From Neobacillus sp. PS2-9 (lineage in GTDB: Bacteria > Bacillota > Bacilli > Bacillales > Cytobacillaceae), in the NCBI RefSeq assembly GCF_030915525.1, contig NZ_CP133269.1, positions 1,885,001 through 1,949,000 on the forward strand: a stretch of DNA of 64,000 nt. Direction: 5' to 3'. The position numbers and the translations under genes were made by a program. This document shows, piece after piece, positions 16,809-24,634 of this stretch. Position 1 is the first letter of the stretch, and the number at the start of each line of letters is the position of its first letter. A model generated the notes under the pieces. The model saw only the letters and a program-made list of their open reading frames with translations. It searched no databases and had not been told where the DNA came from.

Positions 16809-18317
16809 GTGAGTACAAAAACTATTCAAATAGAAAAAGAGTTTTTGGATTACGTGAAAAAAATGACTGCATATCATGAGGCACTTGGCGTTATTTATTG
16901 GGATTTAAGAACAGGAGCGCCCAAACAGGGGGTAGAACAGCGGTCAGAAGTAATCGGTATGTTATCTTCGGAAGTATTTAAAATGTCTACTTCTGAAGAA
17001 ATGGCTGCTTACATAGCAAGTTTATCAAAAGCTGAAGTAGATGATAAAACAAGAAAAATTCTTGAAGAGTGCAAAAAAGAGTATGAACGTAATAAAAAAA
17101 TTCCAGCGGAAGAATACAAAGAGTTTGTGATCCTCCAATCAAAAGCTGAGAGTATATGGGAGGAAGCGAAAGAGAAAGCTGATTTTGCTATGTTTAGTCC
17201 GTATTTAGAAAAGCTGGTAGAGATGACAAGAAGGTTCATAAGTTACTGGGGGCATACGGAAAAGAGATATGATGTCTTGTTAGATATGTATGAACCAGGT
17301 ATGACGACAGAGGTACTGGATGATGTATTTGGTAAACTCAGAGAGAGGATTGTTCCTTTAGTAAAGAAAATCTCTGAAGCAGATAATAAGCCAAATACAG
17401 ATTTCTTATTTAAAACTTTTAAAAAGGAAAGTCAACGCGATTTCAGCTTAGAAATCCTGGCAAAGATGGGATATAACTTTCAGGCTGGACGGCTGGATGA
17501 AACTGTTCATCCATTTGCGATTGGGCTGAATCCTGGGGATGTTCGTGTCACTACAAAGTATGATGAAAATGATTTTCGGACGGCTATATTTGGTACCATT
17601 CATGAGGGGGGCCACGCCTTATACGAACAAAACTTTTCAAAAGAGTTAATCGGCACACCTCTTTGTTCTGCTGCCTCTATGGGTATTCATGAATCCCAAT
17701 CTCTTTTCTATGAAAATATTGTTGGAAGAAGCCTTCCTTTTTGGAAAAATAATTTTGAACTCCTTAAGAAATATGCAAATGGCCAGTTTGATTATGTTGA
17801 TATTGAAAGTTTTTACCGGGCAATTAATGAATCTAAACCATCTTTTATTAGAATAGAAGCAGATGAACTAACCTATCCGCTTCATATCATGATTCGTTAC
17901 GAAATAGAAAAAGGCTTATTTGATGGTACCATACAAGTGAAGGACCTGCCTCAGATTTGGAATGATATGTATGAACAGTACTTGGGAATTGTTCCGAAGA
18001 ATGATGGGGAGGGTATTCTCCAGGATGTTCACTGGGCGGGAGGAAGCTTTGGATATTTCCCTTCCTATGCATTAGGATATATGTATGCTGCGCAATTTAA
18101 GCATAAGATGATTGAGGAAATCCCTCATTTTAACCAATTGGTAGAAGAAGGGAATTTGCTGCCGATTAAAGAGTGGTTAACGAAAAATATTCATCAATAC
18201 GGGAAATTAAAGAAACCACTTGAAATTCTAAGAGATGTTACAGGTGAGGGCTTAAATGCAGAGTATTTAATTGAGTATCTCATTGATAAATATGAAAAGG
18301 TATATCAATTGCAGTGA
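16809..18317 (+). CDS. ypwA: M32-family metallocarboxypeptidase (YpwA)
   Basis: A cytoplasmic zinc carboxypeptidase that removes C-terminal residues from peptides. The zinc motif HEGGH lies at about 265-269 in TIFGTIHEGGHALYE, followed by the M32-specific HESQSLFYEN with the third ligand glutamate, and DVRVTTKYDEKDF-like sequence upstream. Length 502 residues matches B. subtilis YpwA. The GTG at 16809 is preferred because AGGGGG lies upstream; the ATG at 16791 lies before that ribosome site. Its stop overlaps the start of the next gene by four bases. Confidence 0.92.
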   Translation: MSTKTIQIEKEFLDYVKKMTAYHEALGVIYWDLRTGAPKQGVEQRSEVIGMLSSEVFKMSTSEEMAAYIASLSKAEVDDKTRKILEECKKEYERNKKIPAEEYKEFVILQSKAESIWEEAKEKADFAMFSPYLEKLVEMTRRFISYWGHTEKRYDVLLDMYEPGMTTEVLDDVFGKLRERIVPLVKKISEADNKPNTDFLFKTFKKESQRDFSLEILAKMGYNFQAGRLDETVHPFAIGLNPGDVRVTTKYDENDFRTAIFGTIHEGGHALYEQNFSKELIGTPLCSAASMGIHESQSLFYENIVGRSLPFWKNNFELLKKYANGQFDYVDIESFYRAINESKPSFIRIEADELTYPLHIMIRYEIEKGLFDGTIQVKDLPQIWNDMYEQYLGIVPKNDGEGILQDVHWAGGSFGYFPSYALGYMYAAQFKHKMIEEIPHFNQLVEEGNLLPIKEWLTKNIHQYGKLKKPLEILRDVTGEGLNAEYLIEYLIDKYEKVYQLQ

Positions 18318-19225
18318 AAAGGCTCATTCCGATCATTTTCATTTCTAGTAGTGCTGCATTATGGGGGATTATTGCCATATTTGTTAGAAAGCTAACCGAA
18401 TTAGGTTTTACACCGATGGAGATTGTCACAGTAAGGGTAGTGACTGCAGCAGTATTGCTTGGAATCCTTGGTATCAGTAAATATTCATCACAGATGAAAA
18501 TCAAATGGATGGATCTTAAATTGTTTATAGGAACCGGCGTTTGCAGCATTGTGTTATTCAATTGGTGCTACTTTTCTGCAATCAATCAGATGAGTTTATC
18601 CATTGCTGTCATACTATTATATACAGCCCCTGTTTTTGTTACAGCTTTATCCTTTCTATTTTTAAAAGAGAAAATGGATTCAGTAAAATTATTATCAGTC
18701 TTAGGGACAATTGCAGGGTGTGTAATGGTTGCAGGGGTAAACCTTCATGCGACAAGCTTTAGTTTTATTGGAATATTAACAGGACTCGGGGCCGGCTTTG
18801 GATATGCCTTATATAGTATCTTTGGCAAATTTGCTTTAAAAAAATATCAACCCTTTACGGTTACTTTTTATACGTTTGTCATTGCATCTATCACATTACT
18901 GCCTTTAACAAATATTTGGGAAAAGGGTTCCTTACTGGTAAGTCATGAAGTTCTTCTATACGGGATTGGTTTGGGGCTTTTTCCAACGGTATTGGCTTAT
19001 TTACTCTATACAAAAGGACTCGAAAAAGTAGACACTAGTAAAGCTGCTATTATTGCAACGGTTGAACCTGTAGTAGCCACGCTTTTAAGCGTTTTTCTTT
19101 ATCGGGAAGGGTTCAGTGTTACCCAGGGGATCGGTACTTCCTTGATTCTTTTATCTGTTTTGCTTGTAAATCGGTCAAAAAATAATTCAAACCAAATATA
19201 CGAAGAAAAGGCTTCAATCCAATGA
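18314..19225 (+). CDS. EamA/DMT-family transporter
   Basis: A 303-residue protein with ten hydrophobic spans arranged as two EamA repeats (about 5-135 and 150-290), including the typical SSAALWGIIAIFVRKL start and the second-repeat signature LGLFPTVLAYLLYTKGL. Such proteins export metabolites; the substrate is unknown. GTG start overlaps the end of ypwA, so translation is coupled. It ends in a bidirectional terminator shared with the oxidase operon. Confidence 0.85.
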   Translation: MKRLIPIIFISSSAALWGIIAIFVRKLTELGFTPMEIVTVRVVTAAVLLGILGISKYSSQMKIKWMDLKLFIGTGVCSIVLFNWCYFSAINQMSLSIAVILLYTAPVFVTALSFLFLKEKMDSVKLLSVLGTIAGCVMVAGVNLHATSFSFIGILTGLGAGFGYALYSIFGKFALKKYQPFTVTFYTFVIASITLLPLTNIWEKGSLLVSHEVLLYGIGLGLFPTVLAYLLYTKGLEKVDTSKAAIIATVEPVVATLLSVFLYREGFSVTQGIGTSLILLSVLLVNRSKNNSNQIYEEKASIQ

Positions 19226-19240
19226 TTGAAGCCTTTTCTC
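19205..19240. terminator. Bidirectional terminator between the EamA and oxidase genes
   Basis: GAAAAGGCTTCAAT pairs with ATTGAAGCCTTTTC around a six-base loop; it overlaps the 3' end of the EamA coding region and T or A runs flank both sides. Confidence 0.75.
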
Positions 19241-19252
19241 ATATATTTCAAA

Positions 19253-20920
19253 CTACCATTTACTCCAAGTTTGGAAACCTTTCGATCCTGGTGGTGCATT
19301 TTGAATGATATCAATAAACGGTATGGTGTAAGCAAAAAGAATTAAAGCAGCTGTAATACCAAGCCATAATTTCCAGTTTTCAAATACCATTGGTGCTTTT
19401 TCTTCCGGACGCTCTGCTTCACCAACTGGGAATTCTTCTTCTCCCTTTGGAGCAAAGAATGCTAGATTGATAAAGATAATTAGCACTAAGATAATACCTA
19501 AGAAAAGGATGGAGCCACCAACTGCTTGAGCAATTTGGTAAGGGATCCACTCTGCCGCTTGCTTCGCACCGCCATAGGTTGAGAAGGAAGAACGTCGTGG
19601 GCCACCAAGCAAACCTTGTGCATGCATGGAAGTTGACATGAAGGCCATTCCAATTGTCCATACCCAGCCTTGAATAATACCTAGTTTATTCATTGCTTTT
19701 GTTAATTTACGTCCTGTTAAATGCGGTACTAACCAGTAGGAAATTCCAAAAAATGTTAACGCAACAGATGTTGCTACCGTTAAGTGGAAATGGCCTGTTA
19801 CCCATATAGTATTATGAACTACTTGGTCCATCTGGTTTGAAGCGTTAATAATACCACCGGCACCAGCTGGGATAAAAACAGCCATACCGATAAATGGAAC
19901 GATAAAACGAGCATCACCCCATGGTAGAACTCTGAACCAGCCAAAAAGACCAGTTGCGCCTTTTGAACGGCCATATCTCTCAAAGGTTGCAAATAAAGAG
20001 AAAGCAGTCATTAATGATGGGATAATAACCATGAATGTTAAAATTACTTGTAAGAATTTCCATGCTGGATCAATTCCAGGTTCGGTTAATTGGTGGTGAA
20101 ATCCTACCGGTATAGAGAAAAGCAAGAACAAAATAAAAGATAAACGAGCTAAGGAATCGGAGAAAATTTTCCCACCGATAATTTTTGGGATGATGGCATA
20201 CCAACACATATAAGCGGGTAATAACCAGAAATAAACTAATGGGTGACCAAAATACCAGAACAATGTACGGCTGACTAAAACATCAACAGTATCCACTAAG
20301 CCAAGTGACCAAGGCAGTAATTGGAATAAAACGGTTGCAGCAACACCTAATGTAGCAACGATCCAAAGAACAGTATTCACTACAGCCATAAAGCTTAATA
20401 ACGGACTTGGCTGTCCTGGATTATTCTTACGCCATTTTGCATAGGTCAGAATCTGAGCAGAACCATCAATCCAGCTTCCGACAACTACAAAGGTTAAGCC
20501 CAAATAAAAAATCCAGTGTGCTTTTAGTGGAGCATAGAACGTATAAAGAACAGATGCTTCTTTAAGCAAAACCATTGTTGCAGCCATTAATGTACCGATT
20601 AACATGACCCAAAAGCCAATCCAGCCGGTACGTCTTGCTGCTGGGGAATGTCCGCCAGTTGTTCTGCTTACCGCAGCATATTGAAATCCCATAATAAAGA
20701 AAGTGGTTAAAACAAGTCCCATTAATACTCCGTGGACAGTTAAAACTTGATAATAATCGATTCCCCAAGGAAGTTCCCATTTACCAGAACGAACGAGGGT
20801 TTGGAGAAGTCCCATTAAACCACCAAGAGCAAGAGCGGAGAAGGCGACAAAAAAGTGTGCCATCGAAAGCTTTGCATCACGTGGGTCAACTTTTACTTTT
20901 ACAGCTGTATTGTTAACCAT
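19253..20920 (-). CDS. cbaA: ba3-type cytochrome c oxidase subunit I
   Basis: This is the catalytic subunit that reduces oxygen to water and pumps protons. The 555-residue protein has about 13 spans. Ligand motifs are TVHGVLMGLV (low-spin heme), FWYFGHPLVYFWLLPAY (CuB histidine with cross-linked tyrosine), GFHHQ (two CuB histidines) and WVTGHFHLTVA (heme ligands). The YFGHPLVYFWLLPAY form is typical of the B family (ba3) rather than aa3 enzymes. These oxidases have high oxygen affinity and suit low oxygen. It is the last gene of a three-gene operon, starting at the stop of subunit II. Confidence 0.94.
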   Translation of the reverse strand: MVNNTAVKVKVDPRDAKLSMAHFFVAFSALALGGLMGLLQTLVRSGKWELPWGIDYYQVLTVHGVLMGLVLTTFFIMGFQYAAVSRTTGGHSPAARRTGWIGFWVMLIGTLMAATMVLLKEASVLYTFYAPLKAHWIFYLGLTFVVVGSWIDGSAQILTYAKWRKNNPGQPSPLLSFMAVVNTVLWIVATLGVAATVLFQLLPWSLGLVDTVDVLVSRTLFWYFGHPLVYFWLLPAYMCWYAIIPKIIGGKIFSDSLARLSFILFLLFSIPVGFHHQLTEPGIDPAWKFLQVILTFMVIIPSLMTAFSLFATFERYGRSKGATGLFGWFRVLPWGDARFIVPFIGMAVFIPAGAGGIINASNQMDQVVHNTIWVTGHFHLTVATSVALTFFGISYWLVPHLTGRKLTKAMNKLGIIQGWVWTIGMAFMSTSMHAQGLLGGPRRSSFSTYGGAKQAAEWIPYQIAQAVGGSILFLGIILVLIIFINLAFFAPKGEEEFPVGEAERPEEKAPMVFENWKLWLGITAALILFAYTIPFIDIIQNAPPGSKGFQTWSKW

Positions 20921-21396
20921 TATTTTACCACCTCAATCTTTGAACTCATTAGATGGTGTCCAGCACCACAATATTCATTACATACAATTAGATATTCGCC
21001 AGCCTTGTCAAAGGTTGTCGTATATTCACTGACATAACCAGGTTCAAGCATCATATTAATATTAGTTCCAGCTACTTCGAATCCATGAACAACATCTGTT
21101 GTTGTTGCAATGACCCTTACTTTCGCACCTAGTGGTACTTTTACTTGCACAGGATTAAATGAGAAGGCTGAAGCCACATACACTAATTCATAGTCCCATT
21201 CTTTCCCTTCAACTTTGTGAAGGCCTGGCTCTGTAAATGGTTTTGTTTGATTGACCTTCTCAGGATTAATAGTAGTTAAACAACTAGGTGGTTTGTTACC
21301 TAGATAAAAAGCACTAACGCCAATGGTGACCAAAAATACTACAAGGGCACCTATTCCAAATGCGAGCCATATTTTTTCAAATTTATGCATATGCAT
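20920..21396 (-). CDS. cbaB: ba3-type cytochrome c oxidase subunit II with CuA site
   Basis: A 158-residue protein anchored by one N-terminal span (about 8-32) with an extracellular cupredoxin domain. The CuA ligands are visible: a histidine in DVVHGFEV and the CNEYCGAGHHLM loop giving two cysteines, a histidine and a methionine. It takes electrons from cytochrome c and passes them to subunit I. The short length without a fused cytochrome c domain is normal for ba3 enzymes. GGGGG precedes the ATG. Confidence 0.94.
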   Translation of the reverse strand: MHMHKFEKIWLAFGIGALVVFLVTIGVSAFYLGNKPPSCLTTINPEKVNQTKPFTEPGLHKVEGKEWDYELVYVASAFSFNPVQVKVPLGAKVRVIATTTDVVHGFEVAGTNINMMLEPGYVSEYTTTFDKAGEYLIVCNEYCGAGHHLMSSKIEVVK

Positions 21397-21418
21397 TATC
21401 TTTTTCCCCCTTCAATCA

Positions 21419-21568
21419 TTAAAAACGTTCTACAAATAGGTAATAGACGCCTACCCAAGTGACAACAATGAAAAATCCCAAAAAGAAAACGGACGCTAAT
21501 GTTCCTTTGAGAGAAGAGCTGTCTTCGATCTCGGTTTTTTGTTTTGTTTTTAATTCTGTTTTTGCCAT
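21419..21568 (-). CDS. ba3-type oxidase subunit IIa (single-span small subunit)
   Basis: The 49-residue product starts MAKTELKTKQK and has one hydrophobic span (about residues 24-46: GTLASVFFLGFFIVVTWVGV). This is the pattern of the small subunit IIa that packs against subunits I and II in ba3 oxidases. It starts at an ATG whose complement ends at 21568, preceded by GGGAGTGCAAGGGG, and stops 22 bases before subunit II. A longer overlapping frame on the same strand (21396-21587) is not hydrophobic in this way and is rejected. Confidence 0.88.
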   Translation of the reverse strand: MAKTELKTKQKTEIEDSSSLKGTLASVFFLGFFIVVTWVGVYYLFVERF

Positions 21569-21695
21569 CCCCTTGCACTCCCTTCAAGAAAAGTAAAGAT
21601 TAAATAATAAGTTCTCTTTCATAATACAAAACAATTGTGAAATTAAACTATAAAATTTGGAAGTTCACAAATTGTTCATTCCTTAGGTAACTACA

Positions 21696-21738
21696 ATGTT
21701 AATGTTAAAAACCTGATATAACAGTGATTTATGTCACA
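21696..21738 (-). promoter_or_regulatory. Class II-type Crp/Fnr promoter of the ba3 oxidase operon
   Basis: Minus-strand TGTGACATAAATCACT (21738-21723) is one base from TGTGA-N6-TCACA. A -10-like TAACAT (21701-21696) begins 29.5 bases from the box centre, again the -41.5 position. More TGTGA and TCACA half-sites lie at 21755-21792. Confidence 0.5.
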
Positions 21739-21894
21739 TTAACCTTGGGGTAAATGTGACATAAATGTGAACCATCACACTTTACCTGTGATAAAAGTAA
21801 TTGATTAAAGTTTCACAAGCAAAAATCCATGTTTTAGAAACCAAGTCACATTCCTGAAATAGAAAAAATAAGATAAATCATAATGACTTAGTTT

Positions 21895-22079
21895 AAGGCT
21901 GTGTTAAAGAACATTGTTGCTTTTTAAAACCTGTTGATTGGAGCGGAAGGCTCGAAGACTCCTGTGGGAGTACGGTTCAGGGGAGACCCCGCAGGCGCGT
22001 TTCTCCGAGGAGGCTCGCCGAAACGCCCACGAACCGCTCGAGCCTGGAGCGGAAATCAACAGACAAGTTAACAGAGCCT
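21895..22079 (+). repeat. Dispersed repeat family B, copy 1
   Basis: About 185 bases framed by GGCTGTGTTA and TAACAGAGCC and, inside that, CTGTTGATT and AATCAACAG. A main internal stem is GGCTCG with CGAGCC. It lies upstream of the small Cys gene at 22107. Confidence 0.9.
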
Positions 22080-22106
22080 AGTTTAATAAGGAAGCGAGGG
22101 TCTTCT

Positions 22107-22232
22107 ATGGAAAAATATTATTGTGAACAATGTCGATTATTATATAACGCAGAACAAGAGTGTAAAGTTTGCGGATTAATGGCAAATAAAAAAATAAAGA
22201 TTGAGGTTCAAGCTCAACCAGAAAAACAATAA
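22107..22232 (+). CDS. 41-residue zinc-ribbon-like protein
   Basis: The frame starts with an ATG preceded by AGCGAGGG. Its product holds two CxxC pairs (C-E-Q-C at 6-9 and C-K-V-C at 19-22), the classic knuckles of a zinc ribbon, followed by a Lys-rich tail. I know no function. It stands alone between repeat B copy 1 and a terminator-like hairpin at 22324, facing the type III PKS gene in the same direction. Confidence 0.6.
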   Translation: MEKYYCEQCRLLYNAEQECKVCGLMANKKIKIEVQAQPEKQ

Positions 22233-22323
22233 GCCACGAAAATTGGTAAAGATTATGTAATGAAGGAAATTTAAAATCGCGATATAATTTAAGAGCACAA
22301 CAACAACAACCTTCAAAACGTTT

Positions 22324-22353
22324 GCTTCCCTGTCGTAGGGAGGCTTTTTTTTT
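22324..22353 (+). terminator. Terminator before bcsA
   Basis: GCTTCCCT, loop GTCGT, AGGGAGGC, then nine T residues. Confidence 0.8.
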
Positions 22354-22433
22354 GCCCATGTAGTGAAATAATCATTCGAATAATTCTCCTGATTACTGGA
22401 AAAAATACCCGTACATAGGATGAAGGAGAATGT

Positions 22434-23525
22434 ATGATGCCCGCTATTCTTTCTGTTTCAGAAGTAATACCCCCATATGAAATTAATCAAAATCAAGCAG
22501 TAGAGTTTGCACGTGATCTTTTTGCAGACTCATTTAAGGATATTGAAAGACTCTTAAAAGCCTTTCAAAATGGACAAATTGAAAAAAGGCATTTTGTGAA
22601 AGGGTTAGATTGGTTTAAAGATAACCATACGTTTGAGGAGAAAAATAATGCTTACATAGAGGCTGCTGTAACACTTGGTAGTGAGGCGATTACCAAATGC
22701 TTAAATAATACTATTTTTCTTGAAAATCCCCTGCCTTATGAAGAAATTGATGCGATTTTTTTTATTTCAACTACAGGTGTGGCAACTCCAAGTATTGATG
22801 CGAGAATCATGAATCAACTCCCTTTTAGTCCACACACGAAACGGATACCAATTTGGGGGCTTGGATGCGCCGGTGGGGCTGCGGGATTATCAAGAGCATT
22901 TGAGTATTGCTTGGCATTTCCTGAAGCAAAGGTGCTTGTTCTTTCAATTGAACTATGCAGTCTAACCTTTCAACGTAATGATCTGTCAAAGAGTAATTTA
23001 ATAGGGGTCTCACTATTTGCAGATGGGATTGCCTGTGCATTGGTTTGTGGCGACTCTTCGAATACAAAGAGTTATAGAAAAAAAGCAGCATACCCATCGA
23101 TTATCGGGACAAAATCTACACTCATGCCAAACTCGTTGGATGTAATGGGTTGGGAGATTAAAAATTCAGGCTTGTACGTTGTATTCTCGAGAGATATACC
23201 TCGAATTATTGAAGAATGGTTAAAGCCAAATGTGAAGGAATTTCTAGATCAATATCACATGAGCCTAAGTCAGGTAGACTATTTTATTGCCCACCCTGGC
23301 GGTAAAAAAGTGCTAGATGCCTATGTTAAATCATTAGATATCCCTACTTCCATGACAGATATATCCTTAGAGGTGCTAAAACAATTTGGCAATATGTCGT
23401 CGGTTACAATCCTTTATGTACTGAAACGAATCATGGAGAAGGATATTCCGAAGAATACTATCGGGCTTGGAACAGCTCTAGGTCCAGGGTTTAGTTCTGA
23501 ACTGCTACTAATGAGGTGGGTGTAA
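22434..23525 (+). CDS. bcsA: Type III polyketide synthase (alkylpyrone synthase)
   Basis: BcsA/BpsA condenses long-chain acyl-CoA with malonyl-CoA to make alkylpyrones. This chalcone-synthase-fold protein of 363 residues has the catalytic triad in place: cysteine in GLGCAGGAAG (about residue 145), histidine in FIAHPGGKKV and asparagine in FGNMSSVT. The ATG has AAGGAG upstream. The next gene starts one base after its stop and codes the methyltransferase that acts on its product, the same pair as B. subtilis bpsAB, so the pathway assignment is strong. Confidence 0.93.
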   Translation: MMPAILSVSEVIPPYEINQNQAVEFARDLFADSFKDIERLLKAFQNGQIEKRHFVKGLDWFKDNHTFEEKNNAYIEAAVTLGSEAITKCLNNTIFLENPLPYEEIDAIFFISTTGVATPSIDARIMNQLPFSPHTKRIPIWGLGCAGGAAGLSRAFEYCLAFPEAKVLVLSIELCSLTFQRNDLSKSNLIGVSLFADGIACALVCGDSSNTKSYRKKAAYPSIIGTKSTLMPNSLDVMGWEIKNSGLYVVFSRDIPRIIEEWLKPNVKEFLDQYHMSLSQVDYFIAHPGGKKVLDAYVKSLDIPTSMTDISLEVLKQFGNMSSVTILYVLKRIMEKDIPKNTIGLGTALGPGFSSELLLMRWV

Positions 23526-24095
23526 ATGAATAATCTTCTTCCATTCCTTGTTTTATTTGAAGTCATCATTTCTCAAAGAGTAACAGAGCTTCTTATTGCT
23601 AAAAGTAATGAAAGATGGATGAAGAAAAATGGTGCCATCGAGTTTGGAGTAAAGCATTATAGATATATGGTTGTCATGCATATTCTGTTTTTTATTGTTT
23701 TTTTCGGCGAGAAGGTTGGGCTGAATCGCGGATTATCCCCAATATGGCCTTTATTGCTGACCGTTTTTATAGTTGCTCAGTTAGTCAGATTATGGGCAAT
23801 CACTTCGCTTGGAAAGTATTGGAACACAAAAATTCTTGTCTTAGCCGATGCGAAGGTTATAAGGAAGGGGCCCTATCGTTTTATAAAACATCCAAATTAT
23901 TTTGTCGTAGCTATCGAGCTACTGGTTGTTCCATTATTATTCTCTTCTTATATCACGGCTATCTTGTTTACCATGTTTAATGCGATGATTTTGTCTCGTC
24001 GAATTCCAGAGGAGGAGAAGGCTCTTCAGGATTTAACTGAATATGTTGATGCCTTTCAAGATTGTAATCGTTTTCTCCCTAAGATTGTTAAATAA
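23526..24095 (+). CDS. ypbQ: Isoprenylcysteine-methyltransferase-like alkylpyrone O-methyltransferase
   Basis: A 189-residue integral membrane methyltransferase. The ICMT-type motif RKGPYRFIKHPNYF, which binds SAM near the membrane face, lies at about 118-131, followed by the EEKAL segment near the C terminus. About five hydrophobic spans are seen. In B. subtilis the equivalent (BpsB) methylates alkylpyrones made by the preceding gene. Start codon abuts the bcsA stop. Confidence 0.9.
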   Translation: MNNLLPFLVLFEVIISQRVTELLIAKSNERWMKKNGAIEFGVKHYRYMVVMHILFFIVFFGEKVGLNRGLSPIWPLLLTVFIVAQLVRLWAITSLGKYWNTKILVLADAKVIRKGPYRFIKHPNYFVVAIELLVVPLLFSSYITAILFTMFNAMILSRRIPEEEKALQDLTEYVDAFQDCNRFLPKIVK

Positions 24096-24118
24096 TTGTG
24101 ACAGTTGATAAAACGTTA

Positions 24119-24173
24119 TTGAAAACGATTATCAGCTATGTTAAACTAATCTCAACGATGAAAATCATTCTCA
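24119..24173 (+). promoter_or_regulatory. Promoter with two candidate Fur boxes
   Basis: TTGAAA (24119-24124), 17 bases, TAAACT (24142-24147) form a SigA-like promoter. TGAAAACGATTATCA (24120-24134) and TGAAAATCATTCTCA (24159-24173) each match the 7-1-7 Fur motif TGATAAT-N-ATTATCA with two mismatches. One overlaps the -35, the other the start region. Confidence 0.6.
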
Positions 24174-24203
24174 ATCAGAGTTCAAAAAGGGAAGGTGTTA
24201 CAT

Positions 24204-24284
24204 ATGGCTTTTGCTTTTGTTGGAGGAACCGTAGTTATTTATGCATTTGTCATGAAGCACGTCTTACGAAATGCAACTCATTAA
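24204..24284 (+). CDS. 26-residue hydrophobic peptide under a Fur-type promoter
   Basis: GGGAAGGTG precedes an ATG and a 26-codon frame. The peptide has one hydrophobic span (about residues 2-17) and a basic tail with two histidines. It has its own promoter with two Fur-like boxes and its own strong terminator 14 bases after the stop, so it looks like a complete small transcription unit. I do not recognise a family. A membrane peptide made during iron limitation is the simplest reading; it could also be a small regulatory RNA that happens to hold a frame. Confidence 0.6.
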   Translation: MAFAFVGGTVVIYAFVMKHVLRNATH

Positions 24285-24297
24285 ATGAAATACTTTC

Positions 24298-24327
24298 AAA
24301 AGCCAAGGAGAAATCCTTGGCTTTTTT
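24298..24327 (+). terminator. Terminator of the Fur-box peptide unit
   Basis: AAAGCCAAGG, loop AGAAAT, CCTTGGCTTT, then T residues. Confidence 0.9.
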
Positions 24328-24343
24328 CTTTGCGTTCAATAAG

Positions 24344-24528
24344 AAGGCTGTGTTAAAGAACATTGTTGATATTTATACCCTGTTGATTGGAGTGGAAGGC
24401 GCGAAGACTCCTGTGGGAGTACGGTTCAGGCGAGACCCCGCAGGCGCAAGCGCCGAGGAGGCTCGCCGAAACGCCCACGGAAAGCGAAGCACCTGGAGCG
24501 GAAATCAACAGACAAGTTTAACAAAGCC
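24344..24528 (+). repeat. Dispersed repeat family B, copy 2
   Basis: Full-length copy with GGCTGTGTTA and TAACAAAGCC ends. The right arm is a variant (GAAGCACC) and pairs imperfectly with GGCGCG. Nothing else is seen between it and dynA. Confidence 0.9.
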
Positions 24529-24634
24529 AACAAGAAAAAAACAAAATTGTTCTAGAAAAAGTGTGTCAAGATAGGAAATGTTTGAATTATCGTATAAAAT
24601 AAAAACATTACTAAGTTGCTAAGGGGAATATGTA

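Noticed and set aside
21396..21587. 63-residue frame on the minus strand before oxidase subunit II
   Set aside because: It overlaps the subunit IIa gene in another frame, is Arg/Lys-rich without a clean span and has a poorer start; subunit IIa explains the region.
21895..22079. CRISPR or IS element as explanation for the repeated sequence
   Set aside because: Copies are scattered singly over 40 kb in both orientations, without spacers, transposase gene or clear target duplications.
24098..24574. 158-residue plus-strand frame across the Fur region and repeat B copy 2
   Set aside because: It runs through the promoter, terminator and repeat and has no ribosome site; the 26-residue frame fits the signals better.
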